From positions 60,844,866 through 60,908,865 of the forward strand of contig CM037871.1 of assembly GCA_021292105.1 (NCBI GenBank): DNA of 64,000 bases, written 5' to 3'. The DNA comes from Anadara kagoshimensis (Eukaryota; Mollusca; Bivalvia; Arcoida; Arcidae). The position numbers were made by a program, and so were the translations under genes. Numbering within the stretch: position 1 is the first letter of the stretch; each line of letters begins with the position of its first letter. The notes below the pieces were generated by a model that was not told the DNA's origin, did no database searches, and was given only the letters and a program-made list of their open reading frames with translations. This document shows positions 1 through 31,000 of this stretch, in pieces.

Positions 1-1045
1 ACAACAGCATTAGTGAGTACTGCAAGACCACTCCCAGCACATATACAGCACATACATAAATAGCACTGAGTAACACTACAATTTGCAGTCACTGATCATC
101 CTGATATATAAGGCAGTCTAAATTTTACATGCCAAAATAGCTCCCAATAATGGAGATAGGCATGACCTACTTCAGAATATTTTTCAGAATGCATTATGTA
201 TATTATATGTGATATCACCATGATGTATATTGCTGTATTGTCATGTCTCACAGATATAGCTACATTCATTCTAATTTGATGTCATACTTCACAGTTCTGC
301 ACTTGTTACTGTTCCTCACCTGTGACAGGTAAACATAAAGATAAAAATCTGTAATGGGGGCTGTACATAACCAAGTACGATCATATAACTTTAAGTTTGA
401 GGAAGTTTATCCTATGTATCATGTTGGTATTAACACTGGACAAAGAAAATCAAACAAAAATGTGTTTTTACTCCATGTCTGTGTAGTCAAAAAATATGTA
501 ACATACATTTTATACTGTATTGTTCTTAAGGCCAGTAAAATACAATGTTGTTGTACATGTATAAACTTTAATTAATTTTATCAAATCTTATGGATCAGTA
601 AAATCTATTAGAAGTTAAAGAACTTCAACATTCCCAAATCTTTAATGCACTTAGTTATTGTATTTTTACTGTAAGTAAATCAGTAGTGACTGGAAAATAA
701 AACAATAGTTAGAATGAAAATGGGTATCTGTTACTATGGTTACCTTATAAATTTGATTTCTGTTCTCTATATATTATATATATTTATATTACTGGTTACA
801 TAGATAATTTGAATCTGATACTCACATGTACCGTAGGTTACAAACACAATACACAGTATTAAACTATATATTATAAATATTTACCGTAAGTGTTGTAAAT
901 CTTACTTTATCTATTTATGTATATGTGTATCATTATTATTATTATAATCAGTATCATTTATTATCATGTAACAAATTTTTATTAAAAATAAAATTACATG
1001 AATTTGATGAAGAATGGTCTTTTTTTTACACCTGCAGCTTTTTAT
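1..1045. other. AT-rich flank, nothing recognised
   Basis: No exon, RNA gene or clear repeat was recognised. Short open frames here lack codon structure, splice sites and any family motif. The stretch lies downstream of the COPS2 stop codon. Confidence 0.5.
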
Positions 1046-1303
1046 TATACCCTTGCTTTTAAGAAGAGGGGGTATACTGGTTTACCTCTGTAGTTCTGTC
1101 TGTCCGTCTAAAACAAAAATTTTCTTAACAGTTTTTTCAGCAACTTCTAAACACAGCCACATGGATTTTGAAGTTCAGTATGAGGTCCCATGCCACAATT
1201 TCCGAATTCAAATCTGCCAGATATCTAAGTACATCCTGTTTACCAACTATGTTTATTTTTCGACATTTACAGTCAATGGTTGAAGTTAAAAGCTGGGGTA
1301 TAC
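1046..1303 (+). mobile_element. Small non-autonomous element, family C (tataccc ends)
   Basis: It starts with tataccc and a short hairpin (complementary arms about agggggtata) and ends with ggggtatacc. The same start, followed by a run of ctgtctgtc-type bases, recurs at about 43103 and 45430, so this is a dispersed family. No coding capacity is seen. The superfamily is not assigned. Confidence 0.5.
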
Positions 1304-1324
1304 CAATTGAATAAAATCATAACC

Positions 1325-3022
1325 AGAGGCTCAGTGTGGCTGAGCCTGTATCGCTCACCTGCTTTTAAAGCAAATTTGTATATATGCTTTTCCCATAGGG
1401 TCCAATGTGAAACAATGTTCTCCGCTGGCAGCCATGTTTTATGGCAGATCAGAAAAATTTTGGCAATCTATGTAAAGGACCTTCTATACTTTATTCCTGT
1501 AAAGTTTGGTTAAGTTTGCTTCAGTAGTTTCAGAGGAGATAGCCAAAATGTGTTTTTCCCATAGGGTCCAATGTTAAAGCCAAAATGTGTTTTTCCCATA
1601 GGGTCCAATGTTAAACTATGTTCCCCACTGGCAGCCATGTTTTTAGGCGGATCAGAAAAATTTCGGCAATCTTTACAAAAGACCTTCCATACATCATTCC
1701 TGTAAAGTTTAATTGAATTGGCTTCAGTCGTTTCAGAGGAGATAGCCAAAATGTGCGTTTTCCCATAGGGCCCAATGTTAAACTTTGTTTGGCCCTGGCG
1801 GCCATTTTTTTTTGGCGGCTCAGAAAAATTTGGGCAATCTTAGTAAATGACCTTACATACATTATTCGTGTAAAGTTTGGTTTGAATTGGCTCAGTGGTT
1901 TCAAAGGAGATAGCAAATATATGCTTTTCCCATAGGGTCTAATGTTAAACTATCTTCTGTGCTGGCGGCCATGTTTTTTGACGGATCAGAAAAATTTTGG
2001 CAACCTAAGTAAAGGACCTTCCTTACACCATTCCTGTAAAGTTTGGTTAAATTTGCTCTAGTCACTTCTGAGGAAATAGTCAAAAATGCATTTTTCCCAT
2101 AGGGTGCCATGTTAAACTATCTTCTGCGCTGGCAGCCATGTTTTTTGGCGGATCAAAATAATTTCAGCAATCTAAGTAAAGAAGCTTCTATATATCATTC
2201 CTGTAAAGTTTGGTTAAGTTTGCTTCAGTAGTTTCAGAGGAGATAGCCAAAATGTGTTTTCCCATAGGGACCAATGTTAAACTATGTTCCCCGCTGGCAG
2301 CCATGTTTTTAGGCGAATCAGAAAAATTTCGGCAATCTTTGCAAAAGACCTTCCATACATCATTCCTGTAAAGTTTAATTGAATTGGCTTTAGTCGTTTC
2401 AGAGGAGATAGCCAAAATGTGCGTTTTCCCATAGGGCCCAATGTTAAACTTTGTTTGGCCCTGGCGGCCATGTTTTTTGGTGGATCAGAAAAATTTGGGC
2501 AAACTTAGTAAATGACCTTACATACATTATTCGTGTAAAGTTTGGTTTGAATGGGCTCAGTGGTTTCAAAGGAGATAGCAAATATATGCTTTTCCCATAG
2601 GGTCTAATGTTAAACTATCTTCTGTGCTGGCGGCCATGTTTTTTGACGGATCAGAAAAATTTTGGCAATCTTAGTAAAGGACCTTCCTTACACCATTCCT
2701 GTAAAGTTTGGTTAAATTTGCTCTAGTCACTTTTGAGGAAATAGTCAAAAATGCATTTTTCCCATAGGGTCCCATGTTAAACTATCTTCTGCGCAGGCAG
2801 CCATGTTTTTTGGCGGATCAAAATAATTTCGGCAATCTTAGTAAAGGACCTTCTATACATTATTCCTGTAAAGTTTGGTTAAAATTGGTTCAGGGGTTTC
2901 AGAGGAGATAGCTAAAATGTGAAAAGTTTACAGACGGACTGACTGACAGACTGACGGACTGACGGACGACGGATGCCGAGTGATGGCAAAAGCTCACATG
3001 GCCTTTAGGCCAGGTGAGCTAA
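1325..3022 (+). mobile_element. Helitron-like non-autonomous element with about nine 167-bp core repeats
   Basis: The core is a direct tandem array of about 167 bp whose units begin near tttttcccatagggtcc (about 1388, 1597, 1764, 1929, 2094, 2264, 2429, 2596, 2763). It ends with a gacggac-rich stretch and a palindrome, agctcacatggcc / ggccaggtgagct, followed by ctaa. A tandem core plus a terminal hairpin and CTRR-like end is typical of the bivalve repeats called pearl elements or Helitron-associated interspersed elements; that assignment is inference. Open frames inside are by-products of the repeat. Confidence 0.6.
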
Positions 3023-3175
3023 AAATGGAAAATCCCATATTCATTGTCGATTTATGGCTTGGCATAGGTTCAGCCTCAAGTAAGAAACACTGTTACTTTG
3101 TCATGGCTTTAACTGTTTTGCTCTATCACATTATGATTGATAGGGACTTTAGTTGGCTGATTGGTCTATGTGGCT

Positions 3176-3530
3176 TGTTAGCTAGCTAAACAGGAGGTGC
3201 TTACCCTTCCGGAACACCTGGCCTCATTTCCCTGACGGAAGTTAACATGTCTAACCTGACTTGTCAGTTCCAAAGTTTTATACTTTGCTTCTGGATTGTG
3301 ATTTGGACATGGATTAGTATGTTTGTTTTTACTTTGCTTCTGGATTGTGATTTGGACATGGATTAGTATGTTTGTTTTTACTTTGCTTCTGGATTGTGAT
3401 TTGGACATGGATTAGTATGTTTGTTTTTACTTTGCTTCTGGATTGTGATTTGGACATGGATTAGTATGTTTGTTTTTACTTTGCTTCTGGATTGTGATTT
3501 GGACATGGATTAGTATGTTTGTTTTTGACA
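3176..3530 (+). mobile_element. 5'-truncated retroelement tail with a 49-bp tandem repeat (x5)
   Basis: The stretch from gctagctaaacaggaggtg to tatgtttgtttttgac matches the 3' untranslated tail of the reverse-transcriptase element at 26300-27374. Only the tail is present, as expected after incomplete target-primed reverse transcription. Its last part, starting tttgcttctgg at 3284, is repeated five times with a 49-bp period (3284, 3333, 3382 and on). Confidence 0.6.
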
Positions 3531-3866
3531 TACCTATGGTGCCTAGCTTCTTATCCCATTTGGGCAAATTCAAGCGACAAAAATCTCCATTCATAGCATC
3601 AAAAGAGACTGCCAATATTATTGAATTTAAATTTAGGAAAATCCTAGCTAAGGAATGATTGTAAAACTGGGGCCAAATTCCATGCCTGTATAAATGACAC
3701 TAATGGTTAAACTCATTATTCACAAATACAATTATTATGTTTACAAAATTGTAGCACTTTATTTTCTGGTTTTCACATTTAACAAGTAGTACAGTATAGA
3801 GACTACAAACAATCTCCATGATTAAAATTTAATTGTCCATTTGATCTTTTTTGTCCTTATAAAAAA

Positions 3867-4155
3867 CCAGTCGCTGATGTCACAATACAGCACTGGTCGC
3901 TGATGTCACAATACAGCACTGGTCGCTGATGTCACAATACAGCACGGTCGCTGATGTCACAATACAGCACCAGTCGCTGATGTCACAATACAGCACCAGT
4001 CGCTGATGTCACAATACAGCACCAGTCGCTGATGTCACAATACAGCACCAGTCGCTGATGTCACAATACAGCACCAGTCGCTGATGTCACAATACAGCAC
4101 CAGTCGCTGATGTCACAATACAGTACCAGTCGCTGATGTCACAATACAGCACCAG
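3867..4155. repeat. 26-bp minisatellite, 11 copies
   Basis: The unit cgctgatgtcacaatacag plus 7 bases is repeated head to tail 11 times with few differences. It lies 0.8 kb beyond the COPS2 stop codon. No coding or RNA function is suggested. Confidence 0.9.
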
Positions 4156-4718
4156 TTTTATTAAAGAAGACAACTACAATGTGTAACACAAAGTAGAAGA
4201 ATATCACAAGCTATGTATCAATAAGCTCCTGGGTCCATACACAATTCCCAAATTCTCTGATAATTATTTCCCTTTCATGGATTTTTTATTTGGGAGGATG
4301 TAACCAAGTAATTCAGGGTACATCATTAATTCCACTACATCACATCAAATCAAATACTTTTTATGTAAAGTTTTATAAACTTCTCAGCTTTTAAAATAAC
4401 ATAAGCTTTGCTGAGCATCATAATTTTTGTTGTACAGCAGACGCTGAAAGCAACTGTTTTGATGAAAACTTTGGACTGTGAAAAAGACACTTGTCACTGT
4501 ATCTGGTATCAATAAATGATAATTATATATTTTACTCTTGTTGGATATATACAATGTGCATGTAGTGAACACTGTGCCAAAGTGTACCAGTACTTACTAA
4601 AGAGTGTCATGAATCTATAATTAATCAGCAGATAGTTTGGGAATCACATATTCTGGTTCACCGATACACACACACACATGTATTTATTATCCAGTGACAT
4701 CATACTGATAATATGAAA

Positions 4719-4993
4719 AATCTTGACCACATAGAATGGCGATACTTGTTACGTATCATATTTTAATGCCTTGACCACACAGAATGACCATACTTGTTAA
4801 ATATGATATTTAAATGTCTTGACCACACAGAATGGCCATACTTGTTAAGTATATTTTATTGACTTGACCACGTGCACACAGAATGGCCATACTTGTTAAA
4901 TATGATATTTAAATGTCTTGACCATGGAGAATGGTCATCACTGTTAACTATGATATTTTATTGTCTTGACCAGAGAGAGCGGTCATCACTGTT
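4719..4993. repeat. Degenerate ~48-bp tandem repeat touching the COPS2 stop codon
   Basis: Six diverged units begin cttgaccac and contain gaatggccatacttg. The array ends within a few bases of the COPS2 stop codon, so it makes up the proximal 3' UTR. Read on the minus strand it contains AATAAA-like hexamers (for example 4962-4957), possible poly(A) signals. The interval 4156-4718 beyond it shows nothing recognisable. Confidence 0.65.
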
Positions 4994-4997
4994 TTTA

Positions 4998-24914
<19,917 letters not shown>

Positions 24915-25310
24915 TTTGTTTGGAGTGAAAGAGTGTGTCCGTTTAAACTTTGTAAAATTTCTCGAAGATCCTATTTCTTCTTGCATATCCCTCCTTTGCA
25001 ATATGAGCACTTGTAGATATCGTAATGTATACTGGCGTACAATTTTTAAGCATAATTCATAATTATGCTCATAATATTAAAATTCCATAAATTATATTCT
25101 ACAAAAATGAACATATGAGTATTAGCTTAATTTTCAGCTTATCTTGAATTTGTCTTTCAATCAAAAACAAACATACTAATCCATGTTTAGTTGAAGTCCT
25201 TCCACTGCTTGGTACAATACATTCTCTTGACGGTTATCCCAGCTTACCACTTTCATTGTAAAATGCAGGTTGTTTTGCATGGTTAGTTCAAGTTGATTTA
25301 ACTCATTATG
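24915..25310. promoter_or_regulatory. COPS2 5' flank, half of the shared divergent region
   Basis: This lies between the COPS2 ATG and the inverted-repeat element. No TATA box or CpG-rich core was recognised. The promoter role is inferred only from its position. Confidence 0.35.
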
Positions 25311-25319
25311 CGATCAAAG
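25311..25319. repeat. 9-bp target-site duplication, left copy
   Basis: CGATCAAAG is repeated exactly at 27508-27516, directly outside the inverted-repeat element. Confidence 0.75.
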
Positions 25320-25459
25320 GAATACTAGTCAACTCGTTCCAATTCCAACTCGTTCCAACTGATTTTTGCCAACTCGTTCCACTTTTGACTACCAACTCGT
25401 TCCAACTGAATTACCAACTCGTTCCAACTTTTTTTGCCAACTCGTTCCAACTTCTTTTT

Positions 25460-25567
25460 CTTTATTTTATTTTATTTTATTTTATTTTATTTTATTTTAT
25501 TTTATTTTATTTTATTTTATTTTATTTTATTTTATTTTATTTATTTTTTTTATTTTATTTTATTTTA
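25460..25567. repeat. (TTTTA)n microsatellite
   Basis: About 20 pentamer copies lie inside the left arm of the inverted-repeat element. The open frames through it are artefacts. Confidence 0.9.
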
Positions 25568-26299
25568 ATAGATAAACTTCCCCATAGTCTCCTTTAAACC
25601 CATTAAACCTGACGTACTATCATCTCTGGAATAGCATAATGTAGAAACAAGTAAATTATCTAACAAATAAATAATAAATAATACCATGGATGGTGATCAC
25701 AATTAATTGCTATTTCTTTGTTTATTACGGCTGTCGGAACTCTACTAGTAGGTAGATCGGCACCATAAAAGATTTAACCGGATACAATGTAGTTTGTCCG
25801 GTTAACAAGCGCATTAATTAGCGGGTTAGCAGCGTATCCTTTATTTTTTAATACATGACAATGGTTTAAAAACGCAAATTATTCTTAAACAAAATCAAAC
25901 GAACTTTTAAAAAACTACTTACGATAACAGTAAAAAATAACAACGCACCAATCAGAATGAATAAAATAATAAACACATTAAGAAAAGAAATGAAGAAAGA
26001 TACAAAAGAAATAAAGAAAATAAAAAATGTAACATTAAAAAAAAAGAAAAGAAAACTGTGCCATATAATAAATATCTTTTGGAACTTTGGACTATTGTGG
26101 CTCAACCACGTGGCTAGAGCTGGGCAACGTTGTGATTAATTAAAAATTAGGAGATCATTGGTTTTTAAATCAATTTAATATTATCTTAAATTAATTATTT
26201 AATTATATTAAAAGTTGTAACGAGTTGGTAACAGCTAAAATCATTAAAAATTCTTAAAATGAGTTGGTAAAAAAGTTGGAACGAGTTGGTAAAAAAGGT

Positions 26300-27374
26300 T
26301 GGTTGATTTTTCTACACTATACACCACAATCCCTCATTCTAAATTGAAAGAACGTCTTAAAGAAATTATTCACTTGTCTTTCTTCTACAAAAACGGTAAG
26401 CCAAGATACAAATATCTGGTGCTGAACAGGGATTCTGGTTATTTTGTCAAGCATCATGCGGATTCCAAACTAAAATATACTGAAGATACCATCAACAAAA
26501 TGTTGGAGTTTTTGATAGATAACATATTTGTTGTGTTTGGTAATATAGTATTTCAGCAAACAATCGGTATACCAATGGGTACAAACTGTGCACCATTGCT
26601 TGCTGATTTGTTTCTTTATTCTTACGAAGCAGAATTTATGCAGAACCTTGTTAAATCTGGAGAGAAAACTGTCGCCAAATCATTCAACTCAACATACAGA
26701 TACATAGATGACGTTCTGTCTCTTAACAATCCTAAATTTGGAGACTATGTAAATGTCATCTATCCTAGTGAGCTTGAAATAAAAGACACGACTGATTCCT
26801 CATGTTCTGCTTCATATTTAGACTTATACCTGAATTATGACGCACAAGAAAGGCTACATTTGAAACTTTATGACAAACGTGATGACTTCAATTTTTCTAT
26901 TGTCAACTTTCCTTTTTTATGCAGCAATATACCTGCTTCTCCTGCTTATGGTGTATTTGTTTCCCAATTAATACGCTATGGTAGAGCTTGTTCCCACTAC
27001 GGGGACTTTGTACAACGAAGTAGGCTGCTTGCAAATAAATTGTTGACTCAGGGATATTGCAAGCCTAGGCTTATCAAGGCCCTCAAAAAGTTTTATGGCC
27101 GTCATCACAGTATTGTTGATAAGTTTGATGTCTCTGTGTCCAGGATTGCCTTGGATATATTTGACGTCTCATAGTTCCATGTTCCTTTCACACAATTTTG
27201 ATTACACACGTGACGGGTGTAGCTAGCTAAACAGGAGGTGCTTACCCTTCCGGAGCACCCGGCCTCACTTCCCTGGTGGAGGTTCACGTGTCTAACCTAA
27301 CTTGTCAGTTCCAAAGTTTTTACTTTGCTTCTGGATTGTGATTCGGAAATGGATAAGTATGTTTGTTTTTGATT
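26300..27374 (+). mobile_element. Fossil reverse-transcriptase element, 3' part (probable Penelope-like or LINE-like)
   Basis: One open frame runs from the 5'-truncated edge to 27174. It shows reverse-transcriptase motifs in order: FSTLYTTIPH, IPMGTNCAPLLADLF and the catalytic YIDD at about 26701-26712, then NFPFLCSNIPASPAYGV and ALKKFYGRHHSIVDKF. A 200-bp untranslated tail follows (aaacaggaggtgcttaccc). This type of RT recurs in invertebrate genomes and from memory is grouped near Penelope-like elements. No endonuclease domain is present, so the copy is partial and is treated as a fossil. A broken copy lies at 11115-12150 and three tail-only copies lie at 3176, 16801 and 24484. Confidence 0.75.
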
Positions 27375-27516
27375 GGAACGAGTTGGTAATTAAAACAGAG
27401 ATGTAAAATCCCTGCATAAAAAAGTGGAACGAGTTGGTAAAAAAGTTGGAACGAGTTGGCGAAAATCAGTTGGAACGAGTTGGAATTGGAACGAGTTGAC
27501 CAGATACCGATCAAAG

Positions 27517-28041
27517 ACCAAGAAACAACTCATTCTGTATCAGTAGATGATTAGAACGTACAGTAAACAACCACTGTGGCATAGAAAAAAATAAATGAAA
27601 TAATATTAAGATAATAATAAGATTATATTTCCGATCTCAGTTGCATACAGTTAGTGGCATGAAACATTCCGATATAGTGAGATAGTGGGAAGGAACTACA
27701 GAAAGAGTCCAAGTACCATACACCAGGATCTTTCAGACACATAGTTTACACCAATCACGCAATAAGACTATCACTTCCGTATATTTGGCAGAAAATTTTA
27801 TATATGTGGAATTAATGAGAATTTTATTTAGAAGAGATCATGTCTCTAATCAGTAATCACTTGTAGAAGTTAACTTTTATATACGTCCGGCTCATTTAAA
27901 CATCATACAAAGAACATGTTAGAGGCAATATCATCCAAGTAGATTATCCACATCAGCAGCACCGGCTACAGTGAATGAGTGAAAAATGCTGAAGTTTTGA
28001 TTATTTTGTGTTTGATTGTCACAAGATTATATTATAGAAAT
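27517..28041. promoter_or_regulatory. SLC30A5 5' flank, half of the shared divergent region
   Basis: AT-rich sequence upstream of the SLC30A5 start. No core promoter motif was recognised. An in-frame upstream ATG at 27979 and a possible acceptor, attatattatag, at about 28037 leave the 5' end uncertain. Confidence 0.35.
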
Positions 28042-28091
28042 ATGGCAGTCGGTGGTTTATTACCTAATAGAGCTATCTACCCATCTTCCAG
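28042..28091 (+). CDS. SLC30A5: SLC30A5 exon 1 (residues 1-17)
   Basis: It encodes MAVGGLLPNRAIYPSS and ends in phase 2 before GTTAAT. The N-terminus is poorly conserved, so this exon is less certain than the others. An in-frame ATG at 27979 would add 21 residues. Confidence 0.65.
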
Positions 28092-31000
28092 GTTAATACA
28101 TTTTATCAGAATTTCATCTAGAATACAATTCATTAATTCATCAATTATCACAAAAATTATAGTTGATCCTAGGCAAGAGACCAGATTGACCCTCCACACA
28201 GAAGAGTTCAAGACTGCTGTTTAAAGAGTCAAATACCATAATTCCCAGGATAATGGAAGCCGTGGGTGGTTTCTAGATTTCATTTATTACTTTTAGTGGC
28301 TTTGTGCACATAATGGCTTAAAATGATCCATTTATATTTTTACATTCTTTTAAGATTCTTCAAAAGTATTCTTATTTAATTTAGCTGATTTCTGCTTATT
28401 TATTGATAAACATTAACATTATCATCAGGTCTGGGATCAGCCCGAAACGGGGGATCTCCCGATCGGGGGACATTCAAAGGGAGGTAATTCTCCCGGATGT
28501 TAAACGCGAGTACACAGGAGAGTTCCACTGATCGCGAGTAATACTACCTTATGTAAACTTCCGGTAGATTATGCATATAAACTAGTGGTTGTCAATAAAG
28601 CTATAAACAAAAATGGCAGACGTATCGGCAGTGTTTTCCGATGATGGTTATTTGATTTGTAATTTTAATTCAATTTAAAACATTTTAATACCTTATTTTA
28701 TCTTGTTTTTCGATAGTTTTTGTAATTTTAATACAATATGTTCTCTTGTTTTCTGATGATTTAGTTGAACACAAATTTATTAGTAATTTTAACTCTGTTG
28801 TTTTTTATCCGAATTATCTGGTTTTATTTTACAGATTTTAACTTTTACCCCCCCCCCCCCCCATAATTAAATTTAAAAACCAATTCTTGTGGTTGCAAAT
28901 GAACTGTTACAAACGTTTTTGTGCCTTTTTTAAATTTATATAAAATCGGTTATGCCAATTGATTTTTTTTATTAAATACACTAATGTGAATAGAGTAACA
29001 CAATCAGAAGCCCTCGGCCAACTAAAAATTAAAACAATAGGTTCCTATTGTGTAACAATTACATAATAATAATAATAATAATAATAATTATAATAATAAA
29101 AATATTAATAAATTTTATTATAGTCTCATCATGATATATACAACATATAGAACACTATAAGCACACATAAAATATATAAATATGCCACTCTTAAAAGAGT
29201 TATAAGAGACTGTAATTATAGAAACTTTAAAACAAAAAACCTTATTAAAAACATGTCATATACATGTAATTACAGGTGTGAAGCCATGGGTTTAGCTTGG
29301 AGTGTCTCTGTTGTGTTTCCTAGGTCTACTTTCGTTGATGGCTTCTATGCGAAAGTTTTTTTTGACAACTGGCCAGCTGTTAAAACAACTACTCAGTTCG
29401 GAGTCATTATAAAGCATTTTGATGCGATAATTAAACCTGATTAACTTCCACTATTCTGTTGTTTCGTTATTGTTTGTGCTTACTGCAATTCTTTCAGTTC
29501 TTGATTTTTTTAGATGGGCTAGCCATATTTTGTACATCATTCTCCAAATTTAAACATGTTTAAAAGTTCGTCCTATTATTTTGTAATATTTATGATAATT
29601 AACTTTGATTGTACCTCCCATCACACATCTGTACAAGGTAAAACAACAATCCTTTCAGTAATTCTGTACCCGTAACTACGGTGTAATTTTATCTGTAGTT
29701 TTTTAACCGGAAGTACGTTTTTGAGAGTATAACTTTCGTTCCGCACGATAAATTTTTTTTCCGCACGACAGATCGTTAGAAAAATATGTTTACTATTACT
29801 CCTCAAAATTTCAAGCCCCCGAACGTAGAAATGAAACCCCGCGGCCGTTTTTAAGAAAGGTATATCATTTTAGGTCGATTTTCAGCCCGTTTCTATGCAA
29901 ACAAATGTAATGCGCATGCGCGATGTTATAGTCACAGAAACGCTTAGACGCTTTATCCCCCGAACGGGCGATTTCAATTTATCCCCCGTTTCGGGCTGAT
30001 CCCAGACCTGATCATATCTCTTTAATATCATGACTGATGTTGAGACCATTAAGAAAGTGCATCTGCCCACAAACTAGGCCCTAGTCATTTTCTATAAGTA
30101 TCTGTTAAACAAATATGATTCTATTTGTTAAAGATTGAAAGTATTTTATATTAATAATTGAATGTTACAGGCTGACTAATCAAATTTATTTATAGTGTTT
30201 GATTTTGGTACAATTTCCATACAAAAAAATCTAAATTCCTAGTAATTTTCATGAAAAAAAATGGGAAAATCCATCTAATTTGACCTTTTCATTTTCTCTG
30301 TCCGTTTATCCATTTTTATGGTACAAATCTGTCATAAACGGATAAATCTGTCCAATTGATCAGCCTGACGTTAAGAAAGCGCAGCAGACAACTATGACAG
30401 AAGTTATTATTCTAATTTTAGCATAAGCCAAATGCAAATGCAGATTATGCACTAGGTTAAACCTTTCGAAACTCTAATCCATTTTTATATATTTTTTAGG
30501 AAAAATTCTGAAATCATTCGAAAATTTCAGTTACTGACAGTATGATAATCAATACCTTTTAATATTTGTGAGTGATGTTTTGGAAAACGTATATGTTGCA
30601 AATCCCACAATAATGTTGTTTTTACAGAAAACCTGCAGGCAACAATTTATGCATGTGATTTCCCACCTATAGAAAGTTTGATCTATGATTATAGCTTTAT
30701 AACCTAGATTTACTGTCACAATGCCTTACAAATTATTGTCTAAATGAACGTTTTTATTTTACATTTTCAGTATAATAAGGTACCTCGTGTTACTAATTGG
30801 ATCAAAGTTTTTCAGAGCTGTTGGATTGTTTTTGTCATACGATCTACTCAAGTTAATACCAGTAGTGCTGTTTCTTTTCATCATCAAAGCAGGGTAGGTA
30901 TCAAGTCAATTCTAGTAATAATTTATAATCTTATTCTGATTTCAGTAGTGCTTTGTGACAAGTCTTGAGGGTACAAGAATTTGTTTTCGTCCTAAATATG

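Larger units (their letters stand above)
25320..27507. mobile_element. Inverted-repeat DNA element, 2.19 kb, 9-bp duplication, with nested retroelement fragment
   Basis: Both ends carry ggtcaactcgttccaatt-like sequence in inverted orientation, near-identical over about 50 bp. The ends are built from short iterations of ccaactcgttccaac, as in foldback-like elements. A second inner inverted block lies at about 26215-26300. CGATCAAAG flanks both sides; 9 bp is typical of Mutator-like transposases (known), so a non-autonomous MULE is possible (inference). Inside are a (TTTTA)n run, an AT-rich part and a reverse-transcriptase fragment. It sits between the two divergent host genes. Confidence 0.7.

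Noticed and set aside
1510-2471. Open frames such as MAISSETTEANSIKLYRND
   Set aside because: They repeat with the 167-bp core of a non-autonomous element and match no protein family I know.
25366-25597. Open frames of LFYFILFYF repeats
   Set aside because: They are translations of the (TTTTA)n microsatellite.
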